Below, piece after piece: positions 46,932-55,740 of a DNA stretch of 64,000 nt. The position numbers and the translations under genes were made by a program. Below the pieces are notes generated by a model. The model made no database searches. It saw nothing but the letters and a program-made list of their open reading frames with translations, and was not told the origin of the DNA. Location of the stretch: contig CAVYPM010000016.1 of the NCBI GenBank assembly GCA_963770375.1, positions 124,001-188,000 on the forward strand, in the 5' to 3' direction. The number at the start of each line of letters is the position of its first letter. Positions within the stretch are counted from its first letter, which is position 1. This stretch comes from DASVBE01 sp963770375 (lineage in GTDB: Bacteria; Actinomycetota; Actinomycetes; Streptosporangiales; Streptosporangiaceae).

Positions 46932-48422
46932 CTAGCGGGGAAGGTGCGCGGCGGCCCAGCAGGAGGCTCCGCCGTGGCAGTTGGCCAGGGCGGCGAGGGC
47001 GGTCCTGAGCGCGGCCGGCACGCCGGACGAGGCGATGTTGTCGAGCTCGAACGGGTCGCGCGCGGTGTTGTAGTACTCCTGCTCACCGTTGGCGTACCGG
47101 ACGTAGAGCGCGGTCGCGGTGCGGATCGCCTCGTAGGACGGCGGGTCGCCGCTCAGCTTGTTCTGCCGGTCCGGGTCCCCGGCGCTGTCGTCCGGGCCGT
47201 GATGCTCGATGAGGATCGCCTGCCGCCAGTTGGCCGGGTTACGCCCGAGCCAGAGGGCCGCCAGGCTGTGGCCGTCGGTCCCGGCGGGCACCGGGAGCCC
47301 GGCCAGCGACTCGAACGTGGGGTTGAGGTCGATGTTGGACGCGAGCTGGCTGATGACCTTCCCGGCGGGCACGCCGGGGCCGCTGACGATCAGCGGCACG
47401 TGGATGTCGGTGTCGAAGGCGGTCTGCTTGCCCGGCAGCAGCCGGTACTCGCCCATGTGGTAGCCGTTGTCGGAGCTGAACACGAGGTACGTGTTCCCGG
47501 CCTCCCCGGTGGCGCGCAGTTCGGACTCGAGACTGCCGACCATCTGGTCGACGGACAGCGCCGACTCGATCCGCCTGCGGTAAGCCGCGGTGATCTCCTG
47601 GCGCTGGTCCCGGGTCAGCCGCGGGTGGCCCTTCAGCCAGGACGGCGGGTGCACCGGCAGCCGGTTCCAGGCGCTGGTCCGCGGGTAGGCGACCTTGCGC
47701 GCCGCGCCCGCGTAGCGCGGCGCCGGGGTGTACGGCGAGTGCGGCGCGAACGTGGCGATCTCCAGCATGAACGGCTGGCCCGAGGTGGACGCCGTGTCGA
47801 TGAACGCGCTGGCCTTCTCGGACAGCACGTCGGTCAGGTAGCTCTTCGCGGTGCCGCCGTAGAACCGCTCCCGGCCGTTGGTGTTCATGAAGTAGTTGAA
47901 CTCGGAGTAGCCGTTGCCCACGGCGTCCCACTCGTCCCAGCCCGGCGCGACCCCGTACCCCGGCTCGTACCCGTTGAGGTACTTGCCCATCAGCGCGGTC
48001 TGGTAGCCGGCGTTCTGGAGGGCGACCGCGAAGGACTTCTGCTGGTCGCCGTTCCGGTTGTAGGCGTCGTAGCCGCCGTCGGCGCCCTTGTTGGTGAAGA
48101 CCCCGTTGTCGTGCGGGTACTGGCCGGTGAAGATGGCCGCGCGGGACGGGCAGCACAGCGAGTCGACCACGTAATAGCGGGACATCGACGCACCGGCCCG
48201 GGCCAGGGCCCGGACGTGCGGCAGGTGGCTGATGATGTTCTGGGACAGGTCGTCGGTCAGGACGAAGACGAAGTTGGGCCGCGGGCCCGGCGGAGCTGCG
48301 TCCTGCTTGTTGGCCACGGCGGTTTCCCGGTGACCGTCGGCAGGAGGCGGCCCGCTGGCGGCAAAGGCGGCCAGGACGATCACCACGGCAACCAGAAGCG
48401 CCGGGACAAACCTCTTAATCAC
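46932..48422 (-). CDS. Secreted or membrane-anchored sulfatase (formylglycine type)
   Basis: 496 residues from GTG at 48422, preceded by GAGCAGGAG. A signal or anchor helix is at ~4-24 (RFVPALLVAVVIVLAAFAA). Sulfatase features: NFVFVLTDDLSQN (metal Asp pair), the modification motif SLCCPSRAAIFTGQYPH with the Cys converted to formylglycine, MGKYLNGY, APHSPYTPAP and SDNGYHMGEYRLLPGKQ. The order matches arylsulfatase A/N-sulfoglucosamine types acting on sulfated glycans or aryl sulfates outside the cell. No formylglycine-generating enzyme is in the window. Confidence 0.93.
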   Translation of the reverse strand: MIKRFVPALLVAVVIVLAAFAASGPPPADGHRETAVANKQDAAPPGPRPNFVFVLTDDLSQNIISHLPHVRALARAGASMSRYYVVDSLCCPSRAAIFTGQYPHDNGVFTNKGADGGYDAYNRNGDQQKSFAVALQNAGYQTALMGKYLNGYEPGYGVAPGWDEWDAVGNGYSEFNYFMNTNGRERFYGGTAKSYLTDVLSEKASAFIDTASTSGQPFMLEIATFAPHSPYTPAPRYAGAARKVAYPRTSAWNRLPVHPPSWLKGHPRLTRDQRQEITAAYRRRIESALSVDQMVGSLESELRATGEAGNTYLVFSSDNGYHMGEYRLLPGKQTAFDTDIHVPLIVSGPGVPAGKVISQLASNIDLNPTFESLAGLPVPAGTDGHSLAALWLGRNPANWRQAILIEHHGPDDSAGDPDRQNKLSGDPPSYEAIRTATALYVRYANGEQEYYNTARDPFELDNIASSGVPAALRTALAALANCHGGASCWAAAHLPR

Positions 48423-48595
48423 GTACTCCTGCTCCGGTAGATCAGGCGAAAGCTGCCGTGCCGCCGCCGGGGCGGGCCCAAGGACGCCTGGCCGCACCTG
48501 CCCTGCGGCCAGCCCCTGAAATTTACGGCATGTCCCGGTCCGCCGGGGCCAAAGGGCCCCAGCAGGATCCGGCGCGGGCGGGGACGGCCAACCGC

Positions 48596-48639
48596 GAAGC
48601 ACCCCTGACCGCGGTGGGCGCGCAGGTCAGGGGTGCTTC
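48596..48639 (-). terminator. 15-bp perfect stem-loop downstream of the tRNA
   Basis: GAAGCACCCCTGACC (48596-48610) and GGTCAGGGGTGCTTC (48625-48639) are exactly complementary around a 14-base loop. It starts 20 bases beyond the tRNA 3' end on the minus strand. No T-run follows, as is common for actinobacterial terminators. It would also protect the sulfatase gene from read-through. Confidence 0.75.
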
Positions 48640-48658
48640 ATAGAGTCACAGCACGGAG

Positions 48659-48732
48659 TGGGGCGGGTGGGGCTCGAACCCACGACCGACGGATTATGAG
48701 TCCGCTGCTCTGACCGGCTGAGCTACCGCCCC
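48659..48732 (-). tRNA. tRNA with CAU anticodon, probably elongator tRNA-Met
   Basis: On the minus strand a 74-base cloverleaf forms. The acceptor is GGGGCGG/CCGCCCC, the D arm GCTC/GAGC, the anticodon stem GCGGA/TCCGT with loop CTCATAA, and the T arm GTGGG-TTCGAGC-CCCAC, with discriminator A. The anticodon complement lies at 48696-48698. CCA is not encoded. The paired first acceptor position rules out the initiator. tRNA-Ile with lysidine-modified CAU remains an alternative. It lies 39 bases after cvnD on the same strand. Confidence 0.9.
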
Positions 48733-48771
48733 CCGGGTAACCGCGGGACTCATGTGAGTATGCCAGGACGG

Positions 48772-49371
48772 CTACCTGACGCTGAGCTGCATCGCCATGG
48801 CGTGCTCGACCAGCGCGATGAGGGCGGCCTTGGTGGACTTACGGTCCCGGGCGTCGCACTGGACCATCGGCACGTGCGGGCTCACCGACAGAGCCTCCTG
48901 CACGTCCTGGACGGCGTGCGGGAAGTCGCCGTCGAAGCCGTTGACCGCGACGATGAACGGCAGCCCGGCGGACTCGAAGTAGTCCACGGCGGGGAACGAG
49001 TCGGCCAGCCGGCGGGTGTCGACCAGCACGACCGCGCCGATCGCGCCCTGGATCAGGTCGTCCCACATGAACCAGAACCGGTGCTGACCCGGGGTGCCGA
49101 AGAGGTAGAGGATCAGGCCGGCGTCGAGGGTCACACGGCCGAAGTCCATCGCGACGGTGGTCGTCGTCTTGTCCGGGGTGTGGGACAGGTCGTCGACGCT
49201 CTCACTGGCCGCGGTCATCACGGCCTCCGTGGTCAACGGGGTGATCTCGGACACCGAGCCCACGAACGTCGTCTTGCCCACGCCGAAGCCGCCCGCCACG
49301 ACGATCTTGACGGACGTCATCGCGGCGTCCGTCATATCGCCCTGCATGGGCTTAGAGCTTCCGTAGTCCAC
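48772..49371 (-). CDS. cvnD: Conservon GTP/ATP-binding protein CvnD
   Basis: 199 residues from GTG at 49371 (MDYGSSKPMQGD). This start lies inside the end of the DUF742 gene, the usual coupled arrangement. Small-GTPase-like motifs: P-loop VVAGGFGVGKTTFVGSVSEI, TTVAMDFGRV (switch region), LYLFGTPGQHRFWFMWDD (DxxG-like) and VAVNGFDG in place of NKxD. It is the last protein gene of the cvnABCD operon, in which the histidine-kinase-like CvnA, roadblock CvnB, DUF742 CvnC and this GTPase form a membrane-linked switch. Confidence 0.92.
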   Translation of the reverse strand: MDYGSSKPMQGDMTDAAMTSVKIVVAGGFGVGKTTFVGSVSEITPLTTEAVMTAASESVDDLSHTPDKTTTTVAMDFGRVTLDAGLILYLFGTPGQHRFWFMWDDLIQGAIGAVVLVDTRRLADSFPAVDYFESAGLPFIVAVNGFDGDFPHAVQDVQEALSVSPHVPMVQCDARDRKSTKAALIALVEHAMAMQLSVR

Positions 49372-49852
49372 TGAGAACCCTTTCGAGCAGGTTGAGGTCT
49401 GGGCGACCATGCGCATGGTCCATCTGATGGACTCTGACCAGGCCCTGTACGGCCATGTCGGCTATGAGCACACGGGCCACGCCGAGCGGCATCCGGAGCA
49501 CCGCGGAGACTTCCGCGACGGAGCGCCAGTCCCGGCAGAAGCCGAGGATGGACTGGCACTCGGGGCTGAGCACAGACAGGTCGCGCGCCTCGTAGTGCGA
49601 CGCCGCGACCATCGCCTCGATGGCCAGCTGATACCTGGGCTTGGTGCGCCCCCCGGTCACCGCATACGGGCGCACCAGAGAGCTACCAGGGTTGTCTGTC
49701 ACCCGGTAGGGATGCGAGTCGTGCTGACCTGGATCACGGGGGCTGGGGATCCCGGCGACGGGCAGATCGGTCCCTGGCGGCGAACTATCGCCGTGCCCGG
49801 GAGAGAATCTGCCGTCCATCGGCTCCCAGTCATTACTGGCTGAGCCCGGCAC
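49352..49852 (-). CDS. cvnC: Conservon DUF742 protein CvnC
   Basis: 166 residues. The first ~60 residues are polar and variable. The DUF742 domain begins SSLVRPYAVTGGRTKPRYQLAIEAMVAA and continues SPECQSILGFCRDWRSVAEVSAVLRMPLGVARVLIADMAVQGLVRV, a winged-helix-like pattern ending LLERVLSGLRKL. It sits between roadblock and GTPase genes and overlaps the latter by 20 bases. In characterised conservons this protein binds CvnA and CvnB. Confidence 0.92.
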   Translation of the reverse strand: MPGSASNDWEPMDGRFSPGHGDSSPPGTDLPVAGIPSPRDPGQHDSHPYRVTDNPGSSLVRPYAVTGGRTKPRYQLAIEAMVAASHYEARDLSVLSPECQSILGFCRDWRSVAEVSAVLRMPLGVARVLIADMAVQGLVRVHQMDHAHGRPDLNLLERVLSGLRKL

Positions 49853-49864
49853 TGGTGTCTCCTG

Positions 49865-50302
49865 TCACTGGACGCCATTCTCCGGCCACTGCGACGGCAG
49901 CGCGCTGCTCCGCACTTCAGGGGTCAGAGCGCTGCCCACCCGCTCGACGAGCAGCGCCATCTCGTAGGCCACCAGGCCCATGTCACAGTCTGCGGCGGCC
50001 AGGACCGCCAGGCTAGACCCATCGCTGATTGCCATCACGATGAGCAGGCCCCGCTGCATCTCGACGACCGTCTGGGTGACGGCGCCGCCTTCGAACACCC
50101 TGGCCGCGCCCTGGGTCAGGCTGGTGAGGCCCGACGTGACCGCGGCCAGCTGGTCTACCCGGTCCGGCGGGAAACCGTGGGAGAACGCCATCGGCAGGCC
50201 GTCCGAGGACACCACGATCGCGTGCGCGACCGAGGGAACTCGCTCCACGAAGTTCGTGATCAGCCAGTTCAGGTCCTGTGCCGGACGTACTAGCGGACTC
50301 AT
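49865..50302 (-). CDS. cvnB: Conservon roadblock/LC7 protein CvnB
   Basis: 145 residues from ATG at 50302 (MSPLVRPAQDLNWLITNFVERV), supported by AAGGAG upstream. The roadblock/LC7 fold is evident: VAHAIVVSSDGLPMAFSHGFPPDRVDQLAAVTSGLTSLTQGAARVFEGG, then VVEMQRGLLIVMAISDGSSLAVLAAADCDMGLVAYEMALLV. It is thought to act on the nucleotide cycle of CvnD. It lies 141 bases after cvnA and 12 before cvnC. Confidence 0.93.
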   Translation of the reverse strand: MSPLVRPAQDLNWLITNFVERVPSVAHAIVVSSDGLPMAFSHGFPPDRVDQLAAVTSGLTSLTQGAARVFEGGAVTQTVVEMQRGLLIVMAISDGSSLAVLAAADCDMGLVAYEMALLVERVGSALTPEVRSSALPSQWPENGVQ

Positions 50303-50443
50303 GACCAGCGCTCCTTGGTTTCGCGACGTGCCTGCGGTGCACTGATGGCCCCTGCCATCAGCCAAGCCTTATTGCCTGCGGACCAGGCGGCCATCATGGC
50401 GGTCCCAGTCAGTCTGGCCCTCCTGATGGCACCAGCCCGCGCA

Positions 50444-53400
50444 TCACCTGTCAACGTCGTCTGCTCCATCCGGGGCATCCGGGCCGAGCCGGGCGGCGCG
50501 GCCTTCCCTGACGCCACGCTGGAAACTGGCAAAGCGTTCCCTGGTGGCAGCGGCCGACCGCGCGGGCTGCGGGGCGGCGGGGGCCTGGTCGCCAGATCCG
50601 GCCGCGCCGGGGACCAGGTTCGCCTTGGGCACCCGCTTGGGCAGGCCTGCTGAGGTCAGCCCGCCGGAGGTCGGCGCGCTGACCACCTGGGCCGCACGCC
50701 AGCCTTCGTCGGCGGGCGAGGTCCAGGTGCTGGTGGGCTCTTCCTCCGGCTCCGTCCCAGACGGGGCGGGCGACACCGCGTGCCGCCCGCGGCGGAACCA
50801 GTCGGACTCCACAGCCTCGAAGATGGGCAGCCGGTGCTCCTCGCCGAGGGTGGCGGGGGGCGGCACGACCACGCCGCCGTTGCCGCCCTGACCGGTGCTC
50901 GCGGCACCCGCGGCGGACGATCCCGGGGTCCAGCCCCGGGCGCCCAGGCCGTTCCCGGTGCTGACCGGGCGGTCCTGCACACCGGACGCGCCAGCCGCGG
51001 GCGGGGCACCGAACACGGACTGCGGGCCGCTGGGCGCCGGAATGTCACCGTTGGTGAACTCGACCGGGCTGGCCGGGGCGGCCGGGCCGGCCGGGGCGGG
51101 TGGAGAGACCGGCGCGAACAGGTCCTGACGCGCGCTGTAGGACTCCTGCGCCGAGGCAGGCACCTGCTCAGGCGGGATCCCGGACGGCGAGGCATGGCCG
51201 CCGCCAAAGGCCGGGCGGGCTGGCTCCCCCGCGGGCGCGGGCGCGGTACGGAACGGCAGAGCGCTGCCGTTCTCGCCGTCTCCCTCGTCCGCGCGCAGCG
51301 GCGTGAACCGGGGCGTGCGGGCCGCGGTGACCGCTTCCTCGGCCGGCGACCGGTCGGCCGCGCCCCACTCGCCGGTGCTGAACACCCCGGCGACGGAGCC
51401 GGCCGGGGCCGGGCTGGCGGTCGCGAAGCCGGACGAGGAGAACGCGGACGTCCCGCCGCCGGGGGCCACGGCCTCGGCCGGGCTGCGGCGGGGGGTGTCG
51501 CCGTCGTGCGCCACGGACTCGTCGGGCAGCCAGACCAGGGCGGTCAGGCCGCCGGAGGCGGCGGGCCGGAGCCGGACCCTGATGCCGTGCCGGGCGGCCA
51601 GCCGGGCGACCACGAACAGGCCCATGCGGCGGGAGACCGCGACGTCCACCACCGGCGGGTTGTCCAGCCGCCAGTTGGCGTGCGCCATCTCCTCGGCGCC
51701 CATGCCGACGCCCTGGTCGGTGATGTCGAGCAGCACGCCGCCGCTGTTGAGCAGGTGGCCGGACACGTTCACCGGGGTCTCCGCGGAGGAGAACGAGGTC
51801 GCGTTCTCGGCCAGCTCGGAGATCAGGTGGACGACGTCGTTGACGGCCGGGCCGCGGACCGAGATGCCGGGCTGCACGTTCAGCGTCACGCGCTCGTACT
51901 GCTCGATCTCGGACACCGCCGCGCGGAGCACGTCGACCAGCGGGACCGGCTGGTTCCGCCGCCGGGACACGTCGTGGCCCGCGAGAACCAGGAGGTTCTC
52001 CGAGTTGCGGCGCATACGGGTGGCGAGGTGGTCCATCTGGAACAGGCTGGACAGCCGCTCCGCGTCCTGCTCGCCGAGCTCCAGCTCGTCGATCAGCTGG
52101 ATCTGCCGTTCGACCAGGGACTGGCTGCGGCGGGACAGGTTGACGAACATCGCGTTGACGTTGCCGCGCAGCGCGGCCTCGTTGGACGCCAGCCGCAGCG
52201 CCTCGCGGTGAACCTGATCGAAGGCCCGCGCGACTTCACCGATCTCGTCAGCAGAGTCCACGTCGATCGGCTCGACATCGAGCGGCACTTCCTCGCCGTC
52301 GGCCTCGGACATCCGGCGGACCGTCTCCGGCAGCCGGATACCGGCCACCTCGAGCGCGCCCGCCCGGAGCCGGCGCAGCGGCCGGACCATGGACCGGCCG
52401 ACGATGGTGGTGAAGGCGAGAGCGAGGACCAGAACGATCGCGATCACGATACCGACGATGACGGCCGAGGTGATGGCGTCGTTGCGGAGGGTCGCGGCCC
52501 GGCTGGTGATCGTGGCGACCAGGTTCTCCTCGACCGAGCGCAGGCCCTGCACCGGGTAGGTCATCGCGGTCGCGGCACTAGCGATGGTCGGGTCCTGCTG
52601 GCCGTGCTGGGCAAACGAGATCGCGGCGTCCCGCTGCGCCTGGGCCTGGTTGACCAGCGTGTTCGACGTCGCGGTCTGGAACAGCTGCTTCTGCGCGGTC
52701 GATGCGGCGATGAGGAACTCGGCCTGGTTGCTGTTCTGTTCCGCGATCGCGTCCTGCATGGCCTGGAGCTTGTCCGTGCCGAAGTCGCCCTGGGTGGTCA
52801 CGTCGTTGTTCAGCGCGGACTTCAGGATCGCGCCCTGCTCGGAGGCCTCTTCCTTCATGCGCGAGACCAGGCCCAGCACGCGCACCGAGTCGGACAGCGT
52901 GGAGTCGTTGCTGCCGGTGGCGATTTCGTCGTTGAGGGCCAGCACCTGGTTGATCGTGCTGGCGTACTCATTGATGACGACCAGCGCCGGCAGCTTGGTG
53001 GTGGTAGCGGCGGCGCGCAGCGAGGCCAGGCTGTTGATCGCGGTGATCACGTCCTGGGCTTCCTGCTGGACCAGCGGTGGGTAGGAGCTGCTGATCTGGC
53101 TGACCCCGGCCCGCACCTCGCTGGCGAAGTGGTCGGTCTCCTGCCGCACCTGGCGCAGCTGAGCCTGCTCGAGTTTGTAGTCGGAGCTGTCAGTCGGGCT
53201 GCCCCGGCCGCTGAGCGGTTTGGGCACGGCGGCGTCCGGGGTGCCCAGCACGATGAAGTTGACCATCTCCAGCCGCTCGGCCTGCAATGCGCTGGCGAAG
53301 CTGGCGACCTGGCCGCTGAGCGTGGCCAGCCGTTCCACCCGCTGGTCGGCGACGGCGGCCTGGGCCGACGCGCCGATCCGGATGCCGCCCAGGACGATGG

Positions 53401-53680
53401 CGGTCAGGGTGGGGATGGCGATCAGCAGGACCAGCCGGGAGCGCACGCGCCAGTTGCGCAGGGCGCGGCGGGACGGCGGCCTGGCCGGGGTGGTCTGCGG
53501 CTCGGGCTCGGCGTCGCTGTCCGCGGGCGGCCCGAAGGCCTCCGGATCTGTGGCGGCCCGGGCCTGGCCGTGGCGTGCGGGAGCGGCGGGCGGCCCGCCG
53601 GCAGGCGCCAGGCGCTCCCCGCTGGGGGTGGCGCCGCGCGTGGTTCTGGTCTTAGACCTCACAGTCCGTGCACCCCTCAC
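50444..53680 (-). CDS. cvnA: Conservon sensor ATPase CvnA with NIT, HAMP and HATPase domains
   Basis: 1078 residues from GTG at 53680; a second GTG six codons later is possible. Disordered N-terminal ~75 residues, TM1 at ~82-104, an extracellular helical nitrate/nitrite-sensing-like (NIT) region to ~400, TM2 (ITSAVIVGIVIAIVLVLALAFTTIVG), HAMP, then a GHKL ATPase: ELAENATSFSSAETPV (N box), DQGVGMG and GLFVVARLAARHGI. The dimerisation helix has no standard phospho-histidine box (LSRRSQSLVERQIQLIDELE), as in other CvnA. The C-terminal ~330 residues are Pro/Ala/Gly-rich and probably unstructured. It senses an unknown signal and feeds CvnB-D. Confidence 0.94.
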   Translation of the reverse strand: MRGARTVRSKTRTTRGATPSGERLAPAGGPPAAPARHGQARAATDPEAFGPPADSDAEPEPQTTPARPPSRRALRNWRVRSRLVLLIAIPTLTAIVLGGIRIGASAQAAVADQRVERLATLSGQVASFASALQAERLEMVNFIVLGTPDAAVPKPLSGRGSPTDSSDYKLEQAQLRQVRQETDHFASEVRAGVSQISSSYPPLVQQEAQDVITAINSLASLRAAATTTKLPALVVINEYASTINQVLALNDEIATGSNDSTLSDSVRVLGLVSRMKEEASEQGAILKSALNNDVTTQGDFGTDKLQAMQDAIAEQNSNQAEFLIAASTAQKQLFQTATSNTLVNQAQAQRDAAISFAQHGQQDPTIASAATAMTYPVQGLRSVEENLVATITSRAATLRNDAITSAVIVGIVIAIVLVLALAFTTIVGRSMVRPLRRLRAGALEVAGIRLPETVRRMSEADGEEVPLDVEPIDVDSADEIGEVARAFDQVHREALRLASNEAALRGNVNAMFVNLSRRSQSLVERQIQLIDELELGEQDAERLSSLFQMDHLATRMRRNSENLLVLAGHDVSRRRNQPVPLVDVLRAAVSEIEQYERVTLNVQPGISVRGPAVNDVVHLISELAENATSFSSAETPVNVSGHLLNSGGVLLDITDQGVGMGAEEMAHANWRLDNPPVVDVAVSRRMGLFVVARLAARHGIRVRLRPAASGGLTALVWLPDESVAHDGDTPRRSPAEAVAPGGGTSAFSSSGFATASPAPAGSVAGVFSTGEWGAADRSPAEEAVTAARTPRFTPLRADEGDGENGSALPFRTAPAPAGEPARPAFGGGHASPSGIPPEQVPASAQESYSARQDLFAPVSPPAPAGPAAPASPVEFTNGDIPAPSGPQSVFGAPPAAGASGVQDRPVSTGNGLGARGWTPGSSAAGAASTGQGGNGGVVVPPPATLGEEHRLPIFEAVESDWFRRGRHAVSPAPSGTEPEEEPTSTWTSPADEGWRAAQVVSAPTSGGLTSAGLPKRVPKANLVPGAAGSGDQAPAAPQPARSAAATRERFASFQRGVREGRAARLGPDAPDGADDVDR

Positions 53681-53977
53681 CGCGCGACCGGAAGACGATC
53701 GCGGGTATCCGGCCGCGACAGCGGAACCGGCATGTGATTACCCCTTCCAACGGCGGCGATGCTGTTTTCGCAGCGCCGCCAGGCGGTCGGCGGCCGGCAC
53801 TGGCGGGTGGCCTGCCAGTGCGTCCCTAAGATACTTCGCGTAGCGATGGAAAGACCGATGTTACGTTACGTGAGCACCTTAACTCGGCCACCAGTAGGGT
53901 ACTTGTCGGGCTACTCTTATGTCCCCAGAACGTTGGCTTCACCCGCGTTCCCGTTTCCCGATAGGTAAAGGAACGTC
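53681..53977. other. Divergent intergenic region upstream of the conservon
   Basis: About 300 bases without a gene between cvnA (minus) and the lipoprotein gene (plus). The right half is much AT-richer than its surroundings. On the minus strand TATCTT near 53830 is a -10-like hexamer for cvnA. GTTACGTTACGT near 53861-53872 is a short repeat. No strong palindrome or terminator is visible. Confidence 0.4.
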
Positions 53978-55069
53978 ATGCGTCACGTCCTGGCCCTCGC
54001 CGATGCCCCGCAGGGCCCCCCCATGCTCCGCCTGATCCGACCCGCCGCGACAGGCGGTGCTGCCGTCCTGCTGCTGGCCGGCTGCGGTGCCCTGGGCGGC
54101 GGCTCGAACGGCATCTCCCCCAACGGCAGCGCCACGATCACGGTAGCCGCGGTGCCGAGTGTCGGCGACGCCCCGCTGTACCTGGCCCACCAGGATGGCC
54201 TGTTCGCTCAGCACGGCCTGACGGTCACCATCAAGACCTACCCGTCGGTGAGCGCGGAAGCAGAGGCGCTGGCAAACGGCCAGGCGGACATCGCGGCCGG
54301 TGACTACACCGGCTTCTTCGCCGCGGCCGGCACCACCTTCGCGCCGCCCACCAAGGGCGGCAAGAAGCAGAACATTCCCGGCGGTACCACACTGCGGGTC
54401 ATCGGCAACGGGTACAACGCGGCGAACAACGTGATGGAAGTCCTCACGCTGCCGGGAAACAAGACCCTCAAGAGCGCGACGGACCTCCAGGGCAAGACTG
54501 TCTACACCCCGCCGGCCGAGGCGGCGGCGTTCAAGACGAGCAAGACCCAGCCGTACAACATCGAGACGCTGGCCACCCAGACCGTGCTGCGGAACGACGG
54601 GGTCAGCGTGACCACCATCCACTGGCATCAGGCCGCGGCCGGGTCGCTGGTCCGGGCGCTCGAGGACCATAAGGCCAACGCGATCCTGGTCGGCGAGCCG
54701 TACCTGTTCCAGGCGCAGAAGCAGCTGGGCGCGGTGGCGGTGCTCGACTCGGCCAGCGGCGTGACCGAGAACCTGCCGCTGCTCGGCTACTTCACCACCA
54801 GCGCCTACGCCAGCGCCCACGCGCAGTCGATCCGGGCCTTCCAGGCCGCGATGACGGAGGCGCAGACCCGCGCCGCGGCCCGCGGGCAGATCCAGTCGAT
54901 GCTCAGCAGATCCGTCGGAGTCAGCCCGCAGGACGCGCCGCTGATCGCGCTGGGCACCTACCCGACGTTCTTCAGCGTCGGCCAGGTCCAGCATGTCGCT
55001 GACCTGATGTTCCAGGCCGGTATGCTCACTACCACGCTCGACGTGCGGAAACTGGCCCTCCAGCCGTAG
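53978..55069 (+). CDS. NMT1/SsuA-type substrate-binding lipoprotein, orphan
   Basis: 363 residues from ATG at 53978, chosen for AAAGGAACGTC just upstream; ATG 54023 (MLRLIRPAAT) would give a tighter signal peptide. Lipobox VLLLAGCGAL. The mature part follows the periplasmic binding fold of NMT1/SsuA proteins: ITVAAVPSVGDAPLYLAHQDGLFAQHGLTVTIKTYPS, ALANGQADIAAGDYTGFF, DLQGKTVYTPP. Ligands of the family include sulfonates, thiamine precursors and nitrate-like ions. No ABC permease or ATPase is adjacent, so either the transporter is elsewhere or the protein works as a sensor input, perhaps for the divergent conservon. Confidence 0.82.
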   Translation: MRHVLALADAPQGPPMLRLIRPAATGGAAVLLLAGCGALGGGSNGISPNGSATITVAAVPSVGDAPLYLAHQDGLFAQHGLTVTIKTYPSVSAEAEALANGQADIAAGDYTGFFAAAGTTFAPPTKGGKKQNIPGGTTLRVIGNGYNAANNVMEVLTLPGNKTLKSATDLQGKTVYTPPAEAAAFKTSKTQPYNIETLATQTVLRNDGVSVTTIHWHQAAAGSLVRALEDHKANAILVGEPYLFQAQKQLGAVAVLDSASGVTENLPLLGYFTTSAYASAHAQSIRAFQAAMTEAQTRAAARGQIQSMLSRSVGVSPQDAPLIALGTYPTFFSVGQVQHVADLMFQAGMLTTTLDVRKLALQP

Positions 55070-55138
55070 CGGCGCCCCCGCCGCGGCGGCACCGAGCTAA
55101 GACGAAGCCGAGCCACGACTCGTCCGGGAGATCCTGCG

Positions 55139-55648
55139 ATGGCCACCCAGACCTGCCCCGCCTGCGCCAGCGAGGTCAAAGAGGCAGACCTGATCTGCTT
55201 TACCTGCGGGGCCAACCTGCCGCGCACCGCCGCGGCGGACAACGACCCGCCCGCGCCGGTCACCGTCATGCAGGAGTACCTGCGCGCGGAGACCCCGCGC
55301 CGCGTCATCTCCCCCGCGGTGCTGCGGCTGACGTTCCCGACCGGGAACGTCGAGGTGCCCGCCGGGACCTCGCTGCTGCTCGGCCGCGACCCGGCGGACT
55401 CGCTGGTGGCCGCCGCGTTCGCCAGCTACGACAACGTGTCCCGGCGGCACGCCACGGTGATCGTCGACGACTCCGGGCGGGCCACGATCAGGGACGAGCA
55501 CTCCACCAACGGCACGTTCGTGAACGGCGACCGGGTGCTGCCCGGCACCGGGGTGCGGCTGGCCGACGGGGACATCGTCCGGCTGGGCGGGGACGCCAGC
55601 GCCGAGGTGTCGCTCCCCCGCCAGCAAGCCGACCCGGCGAGCTTCTAG
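55139..55648 (+). CDS. FHA domain protein with N-terminal zinc ribbon
   Basis: 169 residues. Four cysteines at the start (CPAC ... CFTC, 14 residues between pairs) form a zinc ribbon. From ~75 a forkhead-associated domain: SLLLGRDPADS, NVSRRHATVIVDD and STNGTFVNGDRVLPG carry the conserved Arg, Ser, His and Asn that bind phosphothreonine. It should bind a protein phosphorylated by a Ser/Thr kinase; the partner is not encoded next door. Confidence 0.9.
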   Translation: MATQTCPACASEVKEADLICFTCGANLPRTAAADNDPPAPVTVMQEYLRAETPRRVISPAVLRLTFPTGNVEVPAGTSLLLGRDPADSLVAAAFASYDNVSRRHATVIVDDSGRATIRDEHSTNGTFVNGDRVLPGTGVRLADGDIVRLGGDASAEVSLPRQQADPASF

Positions 55649-55740
55649 CCCGCCGGAAGCGCGGGCCCGCCGGGAGACATAACCTGTCCATGTGAACGGC
55701 GGGCAGCGCGGCACTGAACGGCTGCGGACGGGCCAGGCTC

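Noticed and set aside
48659..48732. tRNA gene as attachment site of an integrated element
   Set aside because: No integrase, no duplicated tRNA 3' end and no change in composition on either side. Neighbours are core genes.
50780..53737. A 985-codon open frame antisense to cvnA
   Set aside because: High third-position GC opens long antisense frames. The translation is Arg/Gly/His-rich with no family pattern, while the minus strand encodes recognisable NIT, HAMP and ATPase domains.
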